DNA of 64,000 nt from NCBI GenBank assembly GCA_037349315.1, contig JBAIAC010000004.1:79104501-79168500 (forward strand). The letters run 5' to 3'. This DNA is from Chelydra serpentina. Lineage: Eukaryota; Chordata; Testudines; Chelydridae. Shown here piece after piece: positions 32,784 through 42,799 of this stretch (within the stretch, counting starts at the first letter, position 1; each line of letters starts with the position of its first letter). The translations under genes were made by a program, and so were the position numbers. The notes under the pieces are model-generated. The model made no database searches and was not told the DNA's origin. It worked only from the letters and a program-made list of their open reading frames with translations.

Positions 32784-33703
32784 TCACGTCGAGGCGATCA
32801 TGATGACCTGTGCCTTGTCTCTCTTGATCTTTGCCAGGGCCCTGCTGATGAGCGGAATTGGAGGGAGCGCATACATCAGGCTCCCGGACCACAACAGGAG
32901 GAAGGCATCGGAGAGGGAGCCCTTACTCGGACCTTGCCGAGAAAAAAAAACTGGTGGCATTTCCTGTTCTGTCTGGTAGTGAACAGGTCCACTTTGGGAG
33001 TTCCCCACCTTTGGAAGATCATGCAGGCTACCTCTGGATGGAGTGACCACTTGTGGTGAGAGGAAAAGTCCCTGCTGAGCTGGTCCACCAGCATATTCCT
33101 GACGCCAGGAAGGTGACAAGCTTCCAAGTGGATCTTGTGGCTCATGCGGAAGTCCCATAGACGGAGCGCCTCCTGACAGAGAGCTAACGAGCACACTGCC
33201 CCTTGCCTGTTGATGTAGAACATCGAGGCTGTGTTGTCCATCAGGACTCATACCACCTTGCCTGACAGGCGGGGCAATAAGACTCCGCATGCCAGCCAGA
33301 TTGCTAGGAGCTCTTTATGTACAACCGCGATTCGTCCGGGGATCACATCCCCCGAGTCTGGAGGATGCCGATATGCGCCCCCCACCCAAGGTCTGAGGCA
33401 TCTGACACCAACTCGATGGAGTGGGGAGGGTTGTCGAATGGAACCCCTTCCAGGGCTGTTCTGTGGTCGGTCCACCACCACAGCAAGGTAAGTATCACCT
33501 GGGGAATGGTAACTATCCTTTCCGGGGGGGGGGTCTCGGGACTGGGAATAGACAGTCACCAGCCATTGTTGCAGGAGTCGCATCCAGAGCCTGGCATGAC
33601 TGACTACGTAAGCACACGCTGCCATGTGGCTCAGCAGGGGCAGACAGACCCTGGCTATAGTCAGAGGGAATGCAGAGATTTGGACGATGAGGTTCGTCAA
33701 CAT
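32784..33703 (-). pseudogene. DIRS copy C: RT C-terminus and RNase H (broken)
   Basis: Minus strand. SHMAACAYVVSHARLWMRLL begins the piece just after the RT palm (33703 down). RNase H parts follow: VVHKELLAIWLACGVLL, then MDNTASMFYINRQGAVCSLA, LCQEALRLWDFRMSHKIHLE, HLPGVRNMLVDQLSRDFSSH and WGTPKVDLFTTRQNRKCHQF. The D-N-T-A and D-Q-L-S-R boxes are intact RNase H landmarks. The text switches frame twice. RT motifs A and YLDD are absent, so this copy could not have copied itself. Confidence 0.85.
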
Positions 33704-33914
33704 GTGGTATTATTGGTGGTCATCTGGTGGAGAGAGCAAGGAAAGAATAAATGGAGATGAAGATGCAGCGGTGGAGACTGGCAGTACTGGTTCCACATCA
33801 TCTTCTTCCTCATACACCAATGGTGCTGTAGGGCGAATGAGGGATGGTTGATATGAGACGACCAACGGTGCCTGGCATCCCCGGTAGGGATCCAAATGTG
33901 GCCATTGGTGGGCT

Positions 33915-34715
33915 TCATGGGTAGCAATACCAAGCCTCTGAAGCACAGTCAAACTGGTGGATAGTGCAATCTGGGGCATGATTCCAGATTCTGACATGGA
34001 ACAGGAGAAAACGAGGACTCTGTTTCTGAAAAGCCCTCAGACTCGGAAGACGGTTCCGGCAATGGGGGGGAGGGAAGGGGAGACCGTAAGTACCGGAGGG
34101 CTGCATGTGGCAACAGAACAGGTCTTTCTGGTAGCAGGAGCTACCATTCAAGGGCAGTATGGTGGTGAGTGAAGGTTCAGAGAGGAGCCGAAAATGCAGA
34201 CGGGGAGGAGCAGTTCCTCCGTGGACAGAAGCGGTTCCAGTCATCTGCGAGGCAGAGCTCCAGAGAGGCCAGAGGGAAACACAGAGCAGTCTGGACACCT
34301 GTGCAAAGGGATCCATATGCAACCTCTCACCTGACCTGGTGGAGCTCACAGAAGAAACAACTAGCTTACGAGCAGTCCTGGACTGGGATCTGCTCTTATG
34401 GCCATGGCCATGGTTTTTTTGCCTCATAATGGGGCTTGTCTCTTGCCTTCGGTATCCGGTGCCTGGGAGGTGCTGGGAAAGGCACTCAATGCCAGTGATG
34501 GATGTTTCATCGTCAGTTCCGCCGGTCCCAGATCTGAAGGCACCTGGGGGAACATAGCCTCCTCCACCAAGAACTTCCAGAGGTGAAGTTCTTGGGCCTC
34601 CCATCTTCAGGGCATTAAGGATTTGCAGATAGCACAGCGGACCGCAATGTGGGCCCCGCCGAGGCAATACAGACAATGCTAGTGCTAATTGCTCATGGAG
34701 AATGAGTGTGGGCAA
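33915..34715 (-). pseudogene. DIRS copy C: gag-like ORF
   Basis: A 266-codon open frame on the minus strand covers most of it. In a neighbouring frame at 34610-34680 the zinc-knuckle block HCLYCLGGAHIAVRCAICKS is preserved (C-x2-C, H, C-x2-C), which fixes the true gag frame. The open 266-codon frame is therefore at least partly not the original reading. C-terminal parts near 33710-33950 are Pro/Glu-rich. Confidence 0.65.
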
Positions 34716-35550
34716 GAGGTAGAGTTCTTAAAGCTGGGAATGCAGGGCACAGTCCAGGGGGGAGGGAGTCCCCAAACATGGGAACTATACTAACTAGACT
34801 AAGGATAAAACAAGTATAGGACACAAACAGCTTAGCTATAACTATGTACAAGAATGGATGAAAAGGCCACTCGCTTAGCTAAGCTAAGAGTGCAAAGGAA
34901 CAGGGGTTCCGACTCAGGGAAGTGGAGGGGCATCGACCCACGCAGCCTACTATACCCTCGGCTGCGAGCATGAGGGAACATATGATGTATGTGCAGGTCA
35001 ATGGACACTGCTAGGAAAACCTTCCAGCTCTGGCATATGGCATACATGCGGGCCATGTTTGGAATCCACATGGGGGACCATCACTCAAAGAAGCACAAGT
35101 GTTTACTGATTTTACTCCTATTAGGATCACAATGACAACAAAGCTAAGTGGTGGAATCTAGTCTTCCTTGTGTATCAACAGAAGCGTTCACAGTATTCCA
35201 AAAGCTTATTTCTGCTCTGCAAAACCATCATCAGAAAGACGTACAATAAGAAAACAATCCATCTTCAGATTCAGACCACATGTAAATTTGCAATACTGCC
35301 AGTTAGAATAATATATTCTTAATTGTAAGCTAAGGGGAATGAATTCAGAAATCAACAAATTTCATAATAAAGAATCCTAATGTGTCCCATCTTTTTAAAA
35401 AGTGACATTAGTCCAGACTAGAAAATCTGCCCTTTAGCAACAGGAGAATCCTTCAAAAACAGGCTGGAAATAATTACAGTGCCAGAACACTAGCACCCTT
35501 CAATGCTATTAGGGCATCACAAGTACACCTGATAGCAGGTATCTATATGT

Positions 35551-35859
35551 CTAATGTGTGACAACTAACACCTTCGGATATTTAAAATTTTTATTTTCTT
35601 TCCTCAGTGTTCATCTCACCAAGTACTAGCTTCTCTAGAATCAGAAATCAGTGTTAAAATATATAGCATAATAGTGGGATTTTTAAAGATATAAAAAAAA
35701 ATTGTTGCAGGTGTTTCTCTTACTGAGAAATCCCACTATTATGCTATATATTTTAACACTGATTTCTGATTCTGGAGACGCTAGTACTTGGCGAGATGAA
35801 CACTGAGGAAAGAAAATAAAAATTTTAAATATCCGAAGATATTAGTTGTCACACATTAG
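35551..35859. repeat. Near-perfect 133-bp foldback (inverted repeat)
   Basis: The left arm 35551-35683 and right arm 35728-35859 are reverse complements with only a few mismatches (for example CACCAAG against CGCCAAG, and CTTCTCT against CGTCTCC), around a 44-bp AT-rich loop. Both arms contain CAGTGTTAAAATATATAGCA. No coding capacity. It could be a snapback MITE, or a duplicated-inverted host segment. It lies in the intron between exons 9 and 8. Confidence 0.92.
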
Positions 35860-35869
35860 AACCCCCAAA

Positions 35870-36800
35870 ATTGGGTCCTGGACTAAATCACCCAATTGTT
35901 AACTCCATGTTGTATCAAGTTCTGAACAGGTACCTGAATAAACCACAGTAAAAGGAGGAAGTTGAGACTAGGAAAAATCCGCCTTATAAAATTAGGGAAT
36001 ACAATATTAAAAACATTTTTTATCATAATAAATCTAATCAGAAATCATGGCCCCAAACTTTGTATTTAGATAAATCATTTTGGTTTTTTTAATTTATTCT
36101 TTCTGGCTTCAGCTCTTAATTATTAGTCTGGTTATACATAATCTCACTTTCTTCCACAGAGTTAAATTATTTTAACATTTCTACCATCTCCTACTTTCTC
36201 CAAAAATTTTGGGAGGAAAAATTATTCAGTGTTGGGACTGAACACCCCATGTTTTTATGTAAAATCCTGTTGTACCAATTTCTGGCAAGAGACCTCTGGC
36301 AATCCTCCCTTCTAGAGCTAATACGGAGGGAGAGGAACAGCCTCATGACACCAGTGGTGTCACCACAAGGGGAAGCGCAAGTTGATTGTATGTATCAAAA
36401 CAGTGCCCTCATGCAAGTGGAGAGATGAAGTTCAAATGTTAGGTCCGGTCACTACCTTTACTACAAATACCAAGGGAAAAAGTCTAAACAATAATTTACT
36501 CATTGTGGGGAAAAACTACTGCACTAAAACGGTCATGAAAGAACACATAGCTCAGCAGTGTTACTGCAATGGAAGAAAGAATGAAATTCCATGAAATTAA
36601 GATACAAAATTCTACAACCGAAAATCAAAAAGCATACAAAAGTGATAGTCAAGAAATGGGTACAATCCTAACTGCTATTTTTCTACTAGTTACAGTAGTA
36701 TGTATGGGGACTGATTACAAACAAAGCCCAAAATTAATTCTAAAGCGAAACTGTCTCTATTGTATGACTAAAAGTTATACCATTGGAAATGTCTGTTTAC
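35870..36800. other. Intron sequence without recognised feature
   Basis: AT-rich DNA leading to exon 8. The plus-strand frames at 36382-36886 show no family motif and are antisense to the gene. Confidence 0.55.
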
Positions 36801-36818
36801 CAGTTTCATCTCACTTAC

Positions 36819-36964
36819 CTAGTAAGAGATCTAAAGGTATCATCTCTTTCACAGCATCAAGAATTCCTCTTTGCCTTGCCTCTTGACCATCCAGCTCTCT
36901 AGCACAGGCCTTGCAACAACCACATGCAGCACAGCCAGACTCACCAGAGCCACAGCCACAGATT
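36819..36964 (-). CDS. MYCBP2: MYCBP2 exon 8 of window (Cys-rich insert, second half)
   Basis: This 146-bp exon continues the Cys-rich insert with ICGCGSGESGCAACGCCKAC, in which eight of 20 residues are Cys, then ARELDGQEARQRGILDAVKE and MIPLDLLL. Together with exon 7 it gives about fourteen cysteines in roughly 60 residues, a dense set of C-x-C and C-x2-C pairs. Acceptor ttctgtag|A, donor CTA G|gtaagt. Confidence 0.96.
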
Positions 36965-37054
36965 CTACAGAACACAAAGAAGTTTTATCCATAATCTACC
37001 AAGACAAGCAATATTACATAAAAATGTATTTGAACTACAGATGTAATAGAACAG

Positions 37055-37165
37055 ATTGGACCAACATGTGTCAGGGATGATCTAGGTTTATTTGGTCCTG
37101 TGCAGAGGGCTGGACTTGATGACCACTCGAGGTCCTTTCCAGCCCCACATGTCTATGGTTTTACA
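37055..37165 (+). repeat. CR1 LINE 3' end fragment
   Basis: The stretch GTCAGGGATGATCTAGGTTT...GGGCTGGACTTGATGACCACTCGAGGTCCTTTCCAGCC is the CR1 3' UTR, with relatives at 9590, 20480 and 49860. It stands on the plus strand only 90 bp from exon 8, between exons 8 and 7. Confidence 0.85.
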
Positions 37166-37577
37166 ATAACTACTCATCTTCCATTTTATTAAAAAAAAAA
37201 AAAAAAGTTATATTCAAAGCCAGGAAACCCATACCTTAAATAGCAGCATTCAATGTCATTAGGCATACCAAATTACAGTTTGTTTATACTCAACACACTT
37301 TCCTCCTTTCTGCTTTTGTGAGAATTATTTTGAACAAACATAATAAATATTTTAAGTCACCTATTACCATTACTAAAATGTTTATAAAAACATCACAAAA
37401 GTTAAATATATTGTTGGTTTTAAAAATAGATAAGCAATATTTTCTTTAGATACAGTGCTATTTAAGACTGAAGTCTGAAGTGAAGTAAAGCAAACATCTA
37501 TTTTGATTACATTCTGTACACATTTTACTTATTCAGCATACTGTATGAAAGATATTTGCATGAATGTAGTTACTTAC

Positions 37578-37782
37578 CCTCCAGGTACCCTGTCTGGACG
37601 CCCACTACTAACACAGCTGGCTCCATAGCCTGTACAGTCCCCACACACAGTGCATACCATGCACTGCTCCAGCTTCCATTTATGCATGCCTGGAGGACAC
37701 ATCATGGACTTCTCGTCTTTTTCATCCAGTTCTTCTTCTAAGTCTTCATCCATTGCTGTTGCCATGTTCTCAACTACAAAAC
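37578..37782 (-). CDS. MYCBP2: MYCBP2 exon 7 of window (acidic then Cys-rich insert)
   Basis: This 205-bp exon interrupts the RCC1 blades. It opens with FVVENMATAMDEDLEEELDE, a strongly acidic run, then MMCPPGMHKWKLEQCMVCTV and CGDCTGYGASCVSSGRPDRV. Six cysteines lie in about 31 residues, several as C-x2-C pairs, which suggests metal binding or a compact disulphide-free knuckle in the cytoplasm. Acceptor cttcaatag|GT, donor GGA GG|gtaagt. The family is known to carry this insert in the RLD. My memory of mammalian sequence has FGVENM where this copy has FVVENM. Confidence 0.97.
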
Positions 37783-37859
37783 CTATTGAAGAAGATATTG
37801 AAACACTTCAGCAATTCATATCAGTTATGTTAAGATACATAGTGCTATAAGGAAAAAAA

Positions 37860-38255
37860 TGCTAAAACAAGGGCAGGCCAGATGAAAATTGGACCTTTTG
37901 ATACATACAATTAACAGAGTTACAAAGTTAGGGACAGACTTTCAAAAGCTCAATTTTGCATATATAACTTTGGTAAGATGAGTGTAAGTCAGGTACATGC
38001 AAACTTCCTTGGAAAATTTGACCTGTTAATGTTTCCCTAATAGCACAGACATATGTAGGAAAACAAGCACAAATCTAGTCTATCGCTTTGTTTTTATTTC
38101 TAATTTGGTCATTCTTGTTTTCTTTTTGTACTCATTTGTATTTTGATGTATTTGTAATATACTGTATAGTATACACTTTATATTTTACTTCAATATAGTG
38201 TGTATATATATCACATCAAAAATGTTAAAAGAATGTCAAGGTTTCAAAGTCACAG
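37860..38255. other. Intron sequence without recognised feature
   Basis: AT-rich DNA upstream (gene sense) of exon 7. Nothing recognised. Confidence 0.5.
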
Positions 38256-38261
38256 TCAAAA

Positions 38262-38400
38262 GTTGAGAAATGTCAGAATTAAAGATGCCAATGCAACCTT
38301 AATTTGGCCATTTTGTGCACAGTCTTTAAAAACATGATCGCATACTATTTTTTCCACAGACCTCTGCTTCATTCAGTGAGAGGATTCTCATCCCAGTCTC
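38262..38400 (+). repeat. Unnamed dispersed repeat, copy 3
   Basis: Shares GAAATGTCAGAATTAA, the GCCAATGCAACCTTAATTT block and TTCCACAGACC...GCTTCATTC with the copy at 19343-19480. It is followed by a pyrimidine-rich tail to about 38800, as copy 1 is preceded by a purine-rich one. Family unknown. Confidence 0.5.
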
Positions 38401-38799
38401 TCTAGCTAGTTAGCACCAGACTTCATCCTGTCGGACTCATCATCCCTATAGGTCTCCCAGCCAGTCCCAGGGTCGTCCCTGTCCAACTCCATCTTCCACC
38501 CCAGCTCCCAATACCACTCTCCCTCACCTCGCTCCTTGCCCAACCACCTCTAGTGTCTCTCACTCCTCCTCACGCGGTTACTCATCTGATTTGTCTTCAC
38601 CCTTCCCCATGTCAGTCTCTGCTTCTCACCCTAAAGGTTCCTTGTTCCAATCTACTCTTCCACTCTGGCCCAGCACCTCACCCCTTTGCATTTCAGTCAT
38701 GCCACTTCCTCTTCTTCATCTATGCTGCCTGAGAGCCAGCAGCAGGAGCACTGAAAGCACAAAAGAGACTGTCTCTCCCTGATCTCAGTTCCCATGCCT

Positions 38800-39755
38800 G
38801 GAGCCACAGTACCTGGGCGCAACAACTGTAGGGAATATCCTGCTCAGCCCCAGGATGAGGGTTGCAGCATGCCCAGTATAGATGAAATCTTTGACAAACT
38901 TAACTGCCATACTAACAAATAGAGCTCATTGGAAAATAGATTCCCCCACCCCAACCCCAAACAAATCATAGTGTCCTGTGATAAATTTCCTTAAAATAAC
39001 CTCTTCAAATACAGGAACTACTCAAGAGCTTTGCGTCCCCAACCCCTCGATCATATCATAATGCCACTGAACCCCTATGTCTCATTTGGCACAGAGATTT
39101 TTTAAAATTAATTATAAGAGTTGCCATGATAATCTGAAATGCAATAGTGATCATTAAATACGTTAATTACAGGCAGAAATGCCATACCAAAGGAACCTGA
39201 TAATTGGAAGTGGCACAAAGTAAAATATATCAAAATGGTGTGTTCTGAAGTGTTTATTTTGTAAATGTTCAAAAATGCAAGAGTTCTGAAGAGAGGTCAG
39301 GGAAGTAGAAGAAAAATATTTTATCTTTTTCAAGGCTAAAGAAAAAGTACAGAAGGGGAAGTAGGAATAAGTGGTTTGAGGATCAAATGGTGTTGGAAGA
39401 GAAGAAAAAAGAATTAAATACTGTGCCAGGAACAGGAGATAATAAAAATTGTCAAAAAGGAAGGTAAAAAGTGAAATGTGATTGTAATACAGGGATGATA
39501 CATGGGGAAAGAACTAAAAGCATGAGGAGAGAAATGAGGTCTATTATGACACAGGTCATTCTATGCATTTTTTTTCATTCTTAATATTTGTAGTAGATCA
39601 CTTTTTTAAAAGTCCTCTGGGTTAACTAATCTTTTCAGCTATATTTGTAAAATGTACTGTAAAATGTAAATACCCTCTTCATAAATGTAAGTGGAAGGAA
39701 GGAATCTAAGAACCAATAAATGCCTTGGTACCACTGTTAAAAGAAAAGCATCTAA
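38800..39755. other. Intron sequence without recognised feature
   Basis: AT- and purine-rich DNA; nothing recognised. Confidence 0.5.
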
Positions 39756-39767
39756 GCTATTTTATAT

Positions 39768-40076
39768 CAGGGGTCAGCAACCTTTCAGAAATGGTGTGCT
39801 GAGTCTTCATTTATTCTCTCTAATGTAAGGTTTCGCATGCCAGTAATACATTTTAACGTTTTTAGAAGATCTCTTTCTATATATCTCTTATAGTCTTTAA
39901 TATATCTAAACTATTGTTGTATGTAAAGTAAAAAATGTTTTTAAAAGGTTTAAGAAGCTTCACTTAAAATTAAATTAAAATGGAAAGCCCCCAAGACCGG
40001 TGGCCAGGACCCAGGTAGTCTGAGTGCCACTGAAAATCAGCTTGCGTGCCGCCTTTGGCCATAGGTTGCCTACCCA
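39768..40076. mobile_element. hAT-type MITE, perfect 8-bp target duplication
   Basis: This 309-bp element begins CAGGGGTCAGCAACC and ends GGTTGCCTACCCA. TTTTATAT lies on both sides (39760-39767 and 40077-40084), the exact 8-bp duplication made by hAT transposases. It is non-coding and AT-rich inside, with the GTGCCGCC...GGCCATAGG end common to reptile hAT MITEs. Confidence 0.9.
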
Positions 40077-40576
40077 TTTTATATTATGGCAATACACAGT
40101 TACCAAAAGGCAAAAAGAAAACATCTAATGAATTAGTTTAACAGAAGAATATTAATAATGTCTGAAAGTCAACTATGTAGCAATACTAAGAGAGAGAGAC
40201 AGACAGATAACATTAAAGTGCTATGCCTCCTTGGCTTTTCATACTATTATATGCTACAAATGTAAACTCTACAGTAGGAATAACTAAGTTATTTACCTGT
40301 AACTGGAGGTTCTTCGAGATGAGTGGTCTCTATCTGAAGTCCACTGAGGGTTATGCGCATGCACCCAGAGCTGGAGCTCTTGAAAGTAGGACTGTTCGGC
40401 AGTCTGCGCACGCGCCCTGTGCTGTCTCATGGTTTCACCAGAGGTGATAAAGGGCACAGCGGCCGCTAGCACCTCCAGTTCCTTCTCTACCGCAGATTTG
40501 TTGGATCCGCAGCAGAGAGAAAGGAGGGTGGGTTTGGAATACAGATATGGACCACACATCTCAAAGAACCTCCAGG

Positions 40577-40785
40577 GCCGCCCCTTGTCTCCCCACTCAG
40601 CAGCTTAGCAGGGAGACAAGGAGCAGCCGCGGCGAGCCGCCCCTTGTCTCCCCGCTCAGCAGGGAGACAAGGGGCAGCCACAGCGAGCCGCCCCTTGTCT
40701 CCCCGCTGAGCTGCTGAGCGGGGAGACAAAGAGCAGCCAGCCAGGGCAAGCCGCCCCTTGTCTCCCCACTCAGCAGCCCCGGAGT
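40577..40785. repeat. Hairpin minisatellite, about four units
   Basis: Units start at 40577, 40636, 40687 and 40750 (spacing 59, 51 and 63 bp) with GCCGCCCCTTGTCTCCCC. Each of the first three units holds its own inverted repeat, CCTTGTCTCCC ... GGGAGACAA(A)G, so each can fold into a separate stem of about 11 bp. The fourth unit keeps only one arm. Confidence 0.88.
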
Positions 40786-40817
40786 TCTCTGCAGTAGTGT
40801 AGCCAGGTCTTGATCAC

Positions 40818-41095
40818 AGGGGGAGCGGCGCTATAAAAAGGCGCCTCCCCCTCCCCCTCCTCACCCTGGGACGCTTTAAAGCTTTAAAAAGGCGCCGCTT
40901 CTTTTTAAGTGCCGCTTCTTGCACTCACCCGGCGGCGCTCCAGGTCTTCGGCGGCGGGTACCAACAAGACCCGGAGCAAGTGAGGTCCCGCCGCCGAAGA
41001 CCCGGAGCGCCGCCGGAGGCGCCGCCGGGTGAGTACAGGGGAAGCCTGGGGAGGCACCTTTTTATAGCACCGCTCCCCGTGCTCTGGACCTGCCT
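40818..41095. repeat. GC-rich nested inverted repeat
   Basis: Outer arms: GGGGGAGCGGCGCTATAAAA at 40819 against the inverse TTTTTATAGCACCGCTCCCC at 41058. Inner arms: CTCACCCGGCGGCGCTCC near 40925 against GGCGCCGCCGGGTGAG near 41020, with CTTCGGCGGCGGG against CCCGCCGCCGAAG between. It looks like a non-autonomous foldback element lodged within DIRS copy E. TATAAAA here is part of the arm, and I would not call it a promoter. Confidence 0.7.
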
Positions 41096-41109
41096 ACGCT
41101 ACTGATCCC

Positions 41110-41490
41110 GATGGCAGGGGAAGCACTCTTCGCCTGTTCACGACAATGTATGGGACAGTTCCCCGGCCGAGATCTGATGACAGTTCCATGGCAGTCTCCA
41201 TAAGGTGTTTCCTGAGGTGGAGTCCAATTCTCTTGAGAATAGGCAGGAAAAGAGAGGCAGATACTGCACCCTGACGTGATGTGGGTTTCCCCCAAACTGA
41301 TGGAAAAAGAGTGAGGGCAGGAAGCACAGATTTTGAATCCCAGAGGCTTCGGCATAATCCAGTGCCCAGGCCCAGAGAGAAGGGGGCGTTTGGTGACAAA
41401 CACCGCAAAAGCGGCATCCCAAGCCCTAAATTTGGTAAAAAAGGAAAAATTCAAACAAAAATAAAAAAAGGGAATACAGAACAAAGTAAT
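41110..41490 (-). pseudogene. DIRS copy E: gag N-terminal remnant
   Basis: Minus-strand frame containing LGFKICASCPHSFSISLGET followed by HITSGCSICLSFPAYSQ, the gag knuckle in the order C-x2-C, H, C-x2-C that is also seen in copies B, C and F. The frame is open for about 140 codons but its N-terminus and C-terminus do not belong to gag. It is a remnant, not a gene. Confidence 0.65.
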
Positions 41491-41746
41491 AAATCTAAAC
41501 TACGAACACTATTAAGGATATTTAGAAAAGTTTTGGAAAATGCATCACAGGGACAATAGGAGTAAAAGCTCCAACTCGAACCATGCGCCCTTTATCACCT
41601 CAGGTGAAACCACAAGGTAGCTCAGGGAGTATGCAGTAGAATACAATAGGGACCATCACTTGAAGAATATACTGTCTCTAACACAATTTGGAAAAAAAAT
41701 TTGCTAAGTTTTTATTTTTATTATTTTCTAAAAATAAGCAGCTCAC

Positions 41747-41905
41747 CTTTTCCTCCCTGGCTCATGGAGCCCGTGTCTCGTCCACACTGTCCTTTATTAT
41801 TCACACCAAATGTCCAAAGCTCTCCATTCTTCATTAACACACATGTATGAGCTTTGCCCATAGCTACCTGAGTCACAAAATGGCCTTTCAAATCTGTTAC
41901 TAAAC
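41747..41905 (-). CDS. MYCBP2: MYCBP2 exon 6 of window (RCC1 repeat)
   Basis: This 159-bp exon encodes LVTDLKGHFVTQVAMGKAHT followed by CVLMKNGELWTFGVNNKGQ and CGRDTGSMSQGGK. It is a textbook RCC1 repeat: G-K-A-H-T-C-V-L, N-G-E-L-W-T-F-G, N-x-x-G-Q-x-G. Acceptor tatctcacag|GT, donor AAA G|gtgagc. It sits only 709 bp from exon 5, one of the shortest introns here. Confidence 0.98.
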
Positions 41906-42060
41906 CTGTGAGATATAAAACATTTGGGTGATGAACAGCATTTTCTCTCTCTGGATCAGACATTCACTATATCACAAGTACTACTAGAAAACATTTAATT
42001 TTTTAATCGGGAATAGAGGTAAGGTGAGAAATGGTAGAATATTGAAGTTAGTAAAACACA

Positions 42061-42349
42061 TGCCTGGTCTACACCTAAAGCTTAGATTGACCTAGTTATG
42101 TCATGCAGTGGTGTAAAAAATTCATACCCAAGAAATATAGTTAAACTGACATAAAGCCCCAGTATAGACACCCACTAGGTCGCTGGAAGAATTCTTCTGT
42201 CGACCTACCTGCCACTTCTCAAGGGGGTGGTCTAACTACAGCTACGGGGGAAAAAAACCTTCCATCACTGCAACAAGTGTCTACACTACAGACCTACAGC
42301 TGTAGTGCTGTAGCTGTGCTGCTGTAGCGTCTGTAGTGTAGACAAGGCC
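42061..42349. mobile_element. MITE with GTCTACAC-type ends
   Basis: This 289-bp element begins TGCCTGGTCTACACCTAA and ends GTAGTGTAGACAAGGCC. ACA lies on both sides (42058-42060 and 42350-42352). The right part carries a CTGTAGTGCTGTAGCTGTGC repeat. It sits in the short intron between exons 6 and 5. Confidence 0.7.
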
Positions 42350-42614
42350 ACAGGTAGCGAAGAAAAAGGAAGGAGGGAAGAACAGTCATAACTAATCTGC
42401 CCAGTCAATACAATAAATTTACAAGTTCTTTTATAAAATGATTTCATACAGAACCATAATCCAATTGAAACAAAAATTTCTCTAACGTTTCATTTAAACT
42501 GGCACGTTTCAATGCTGAATAAATGCAACCAAACAATATTTTAAAGACATGTCTCTTACATCTGTAGTTAACTGGCATTATTTGGCTTTAAATGTTTCTT
42601 AAATATCAACTTAC

Positions 42615-42779
42615 TTGTGCTGTCAGAGTAAATGGCATCTTTTCCAAACATATAGAGTTCTCCATCTTTTGAAATGACAGAACTGCTCCCATTATTGCAT
42701 GCTGTATATACCACAATCTTTCCTTCCATTTTAATGATCTTTTTAGGCTTATAGGGTTTTGACTGCCGTCTGCTTTTAG
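42615..42779 (-). CDS. MYCBP2: MYCBP2 exon 5 of window (basic linker and RCC1 strand)
   Basis: This 165-bp exon begins with a basic stretch (KSRRQSKPYKPKKIIK) and continues with EGKIVVYTACNNGSSSVISK and DGELYMFGKDAIYSDST, another RCC1-type blade with the D-G-E-L-Y-M-F-G turn. Acceptor tcttttaaag|CT, donor ACA A|gtaagt. The Lys/Arg run lies on a loop between blades. A basic loop of this kind could bind a partner, but no function is shown by the sequence. Confidence 0.97.
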
Positions 42780-42799
42780 CTTTAAAAGAAGAAAAGGCA

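Larger units (their letters stand above)
31095..35095 (-). mobile_element. DIRS copy C with inverted terminal repeats
   Basis: An element of about 4.0 kb on the minus strand, the only DIRS copy here with both ends. The order in its own sense is 5' ITR (35095-34900), gag (34715-33915), RT thumb/RNase H remnant (33703-32784), tyrosine recombinase (32600-31640), then a 3' block with ITR. The ITRs match over roughly 180 bp: AGAAGGTTTTCCTAGAAGTG at 31172 against the inverse of the stretch ending near 35020. The palm of the reverse transcriptase is missing, so it is an internally deleted element. Confidence 0.85.
40285..41672 (-). mobile_element. DIRS copy E: miniature derivative with gag remnant
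   Basis: Bounded by DIRS-type termini: forward TGTAACTGGAGGTTCTTCGA at 40301 and, inverted, GACCATCACTTGAAGAAT at 41652. The ends also share TGGTTTCACCAGAGGTGATA at 40431 with its inverse at 41591-41615, so the ITRs extend about 160 bp. A second inverted copy (CCACACATCTCAAAGAACCT, 40551) follows the first within 290 bp, like an internal complementary region. Inside are a gag remnant, a hairpin minisatellite and a GC-rich inverted repeat. RT, RNase H and recombinase are gone. Confidence 0.75.

Noticed and set aside
36871..37080. Plus-strand frame overlapping MYCBP2 exon 8
   Set aside because: Antisense shadow of the Cys-rich exon and its acceptor.
40835..41070. TATAAAA motifs suggesting promoters
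   Set aside because: The two motifs are the two arms of one inverted repeat, so symmetry explains them better than promoter function.
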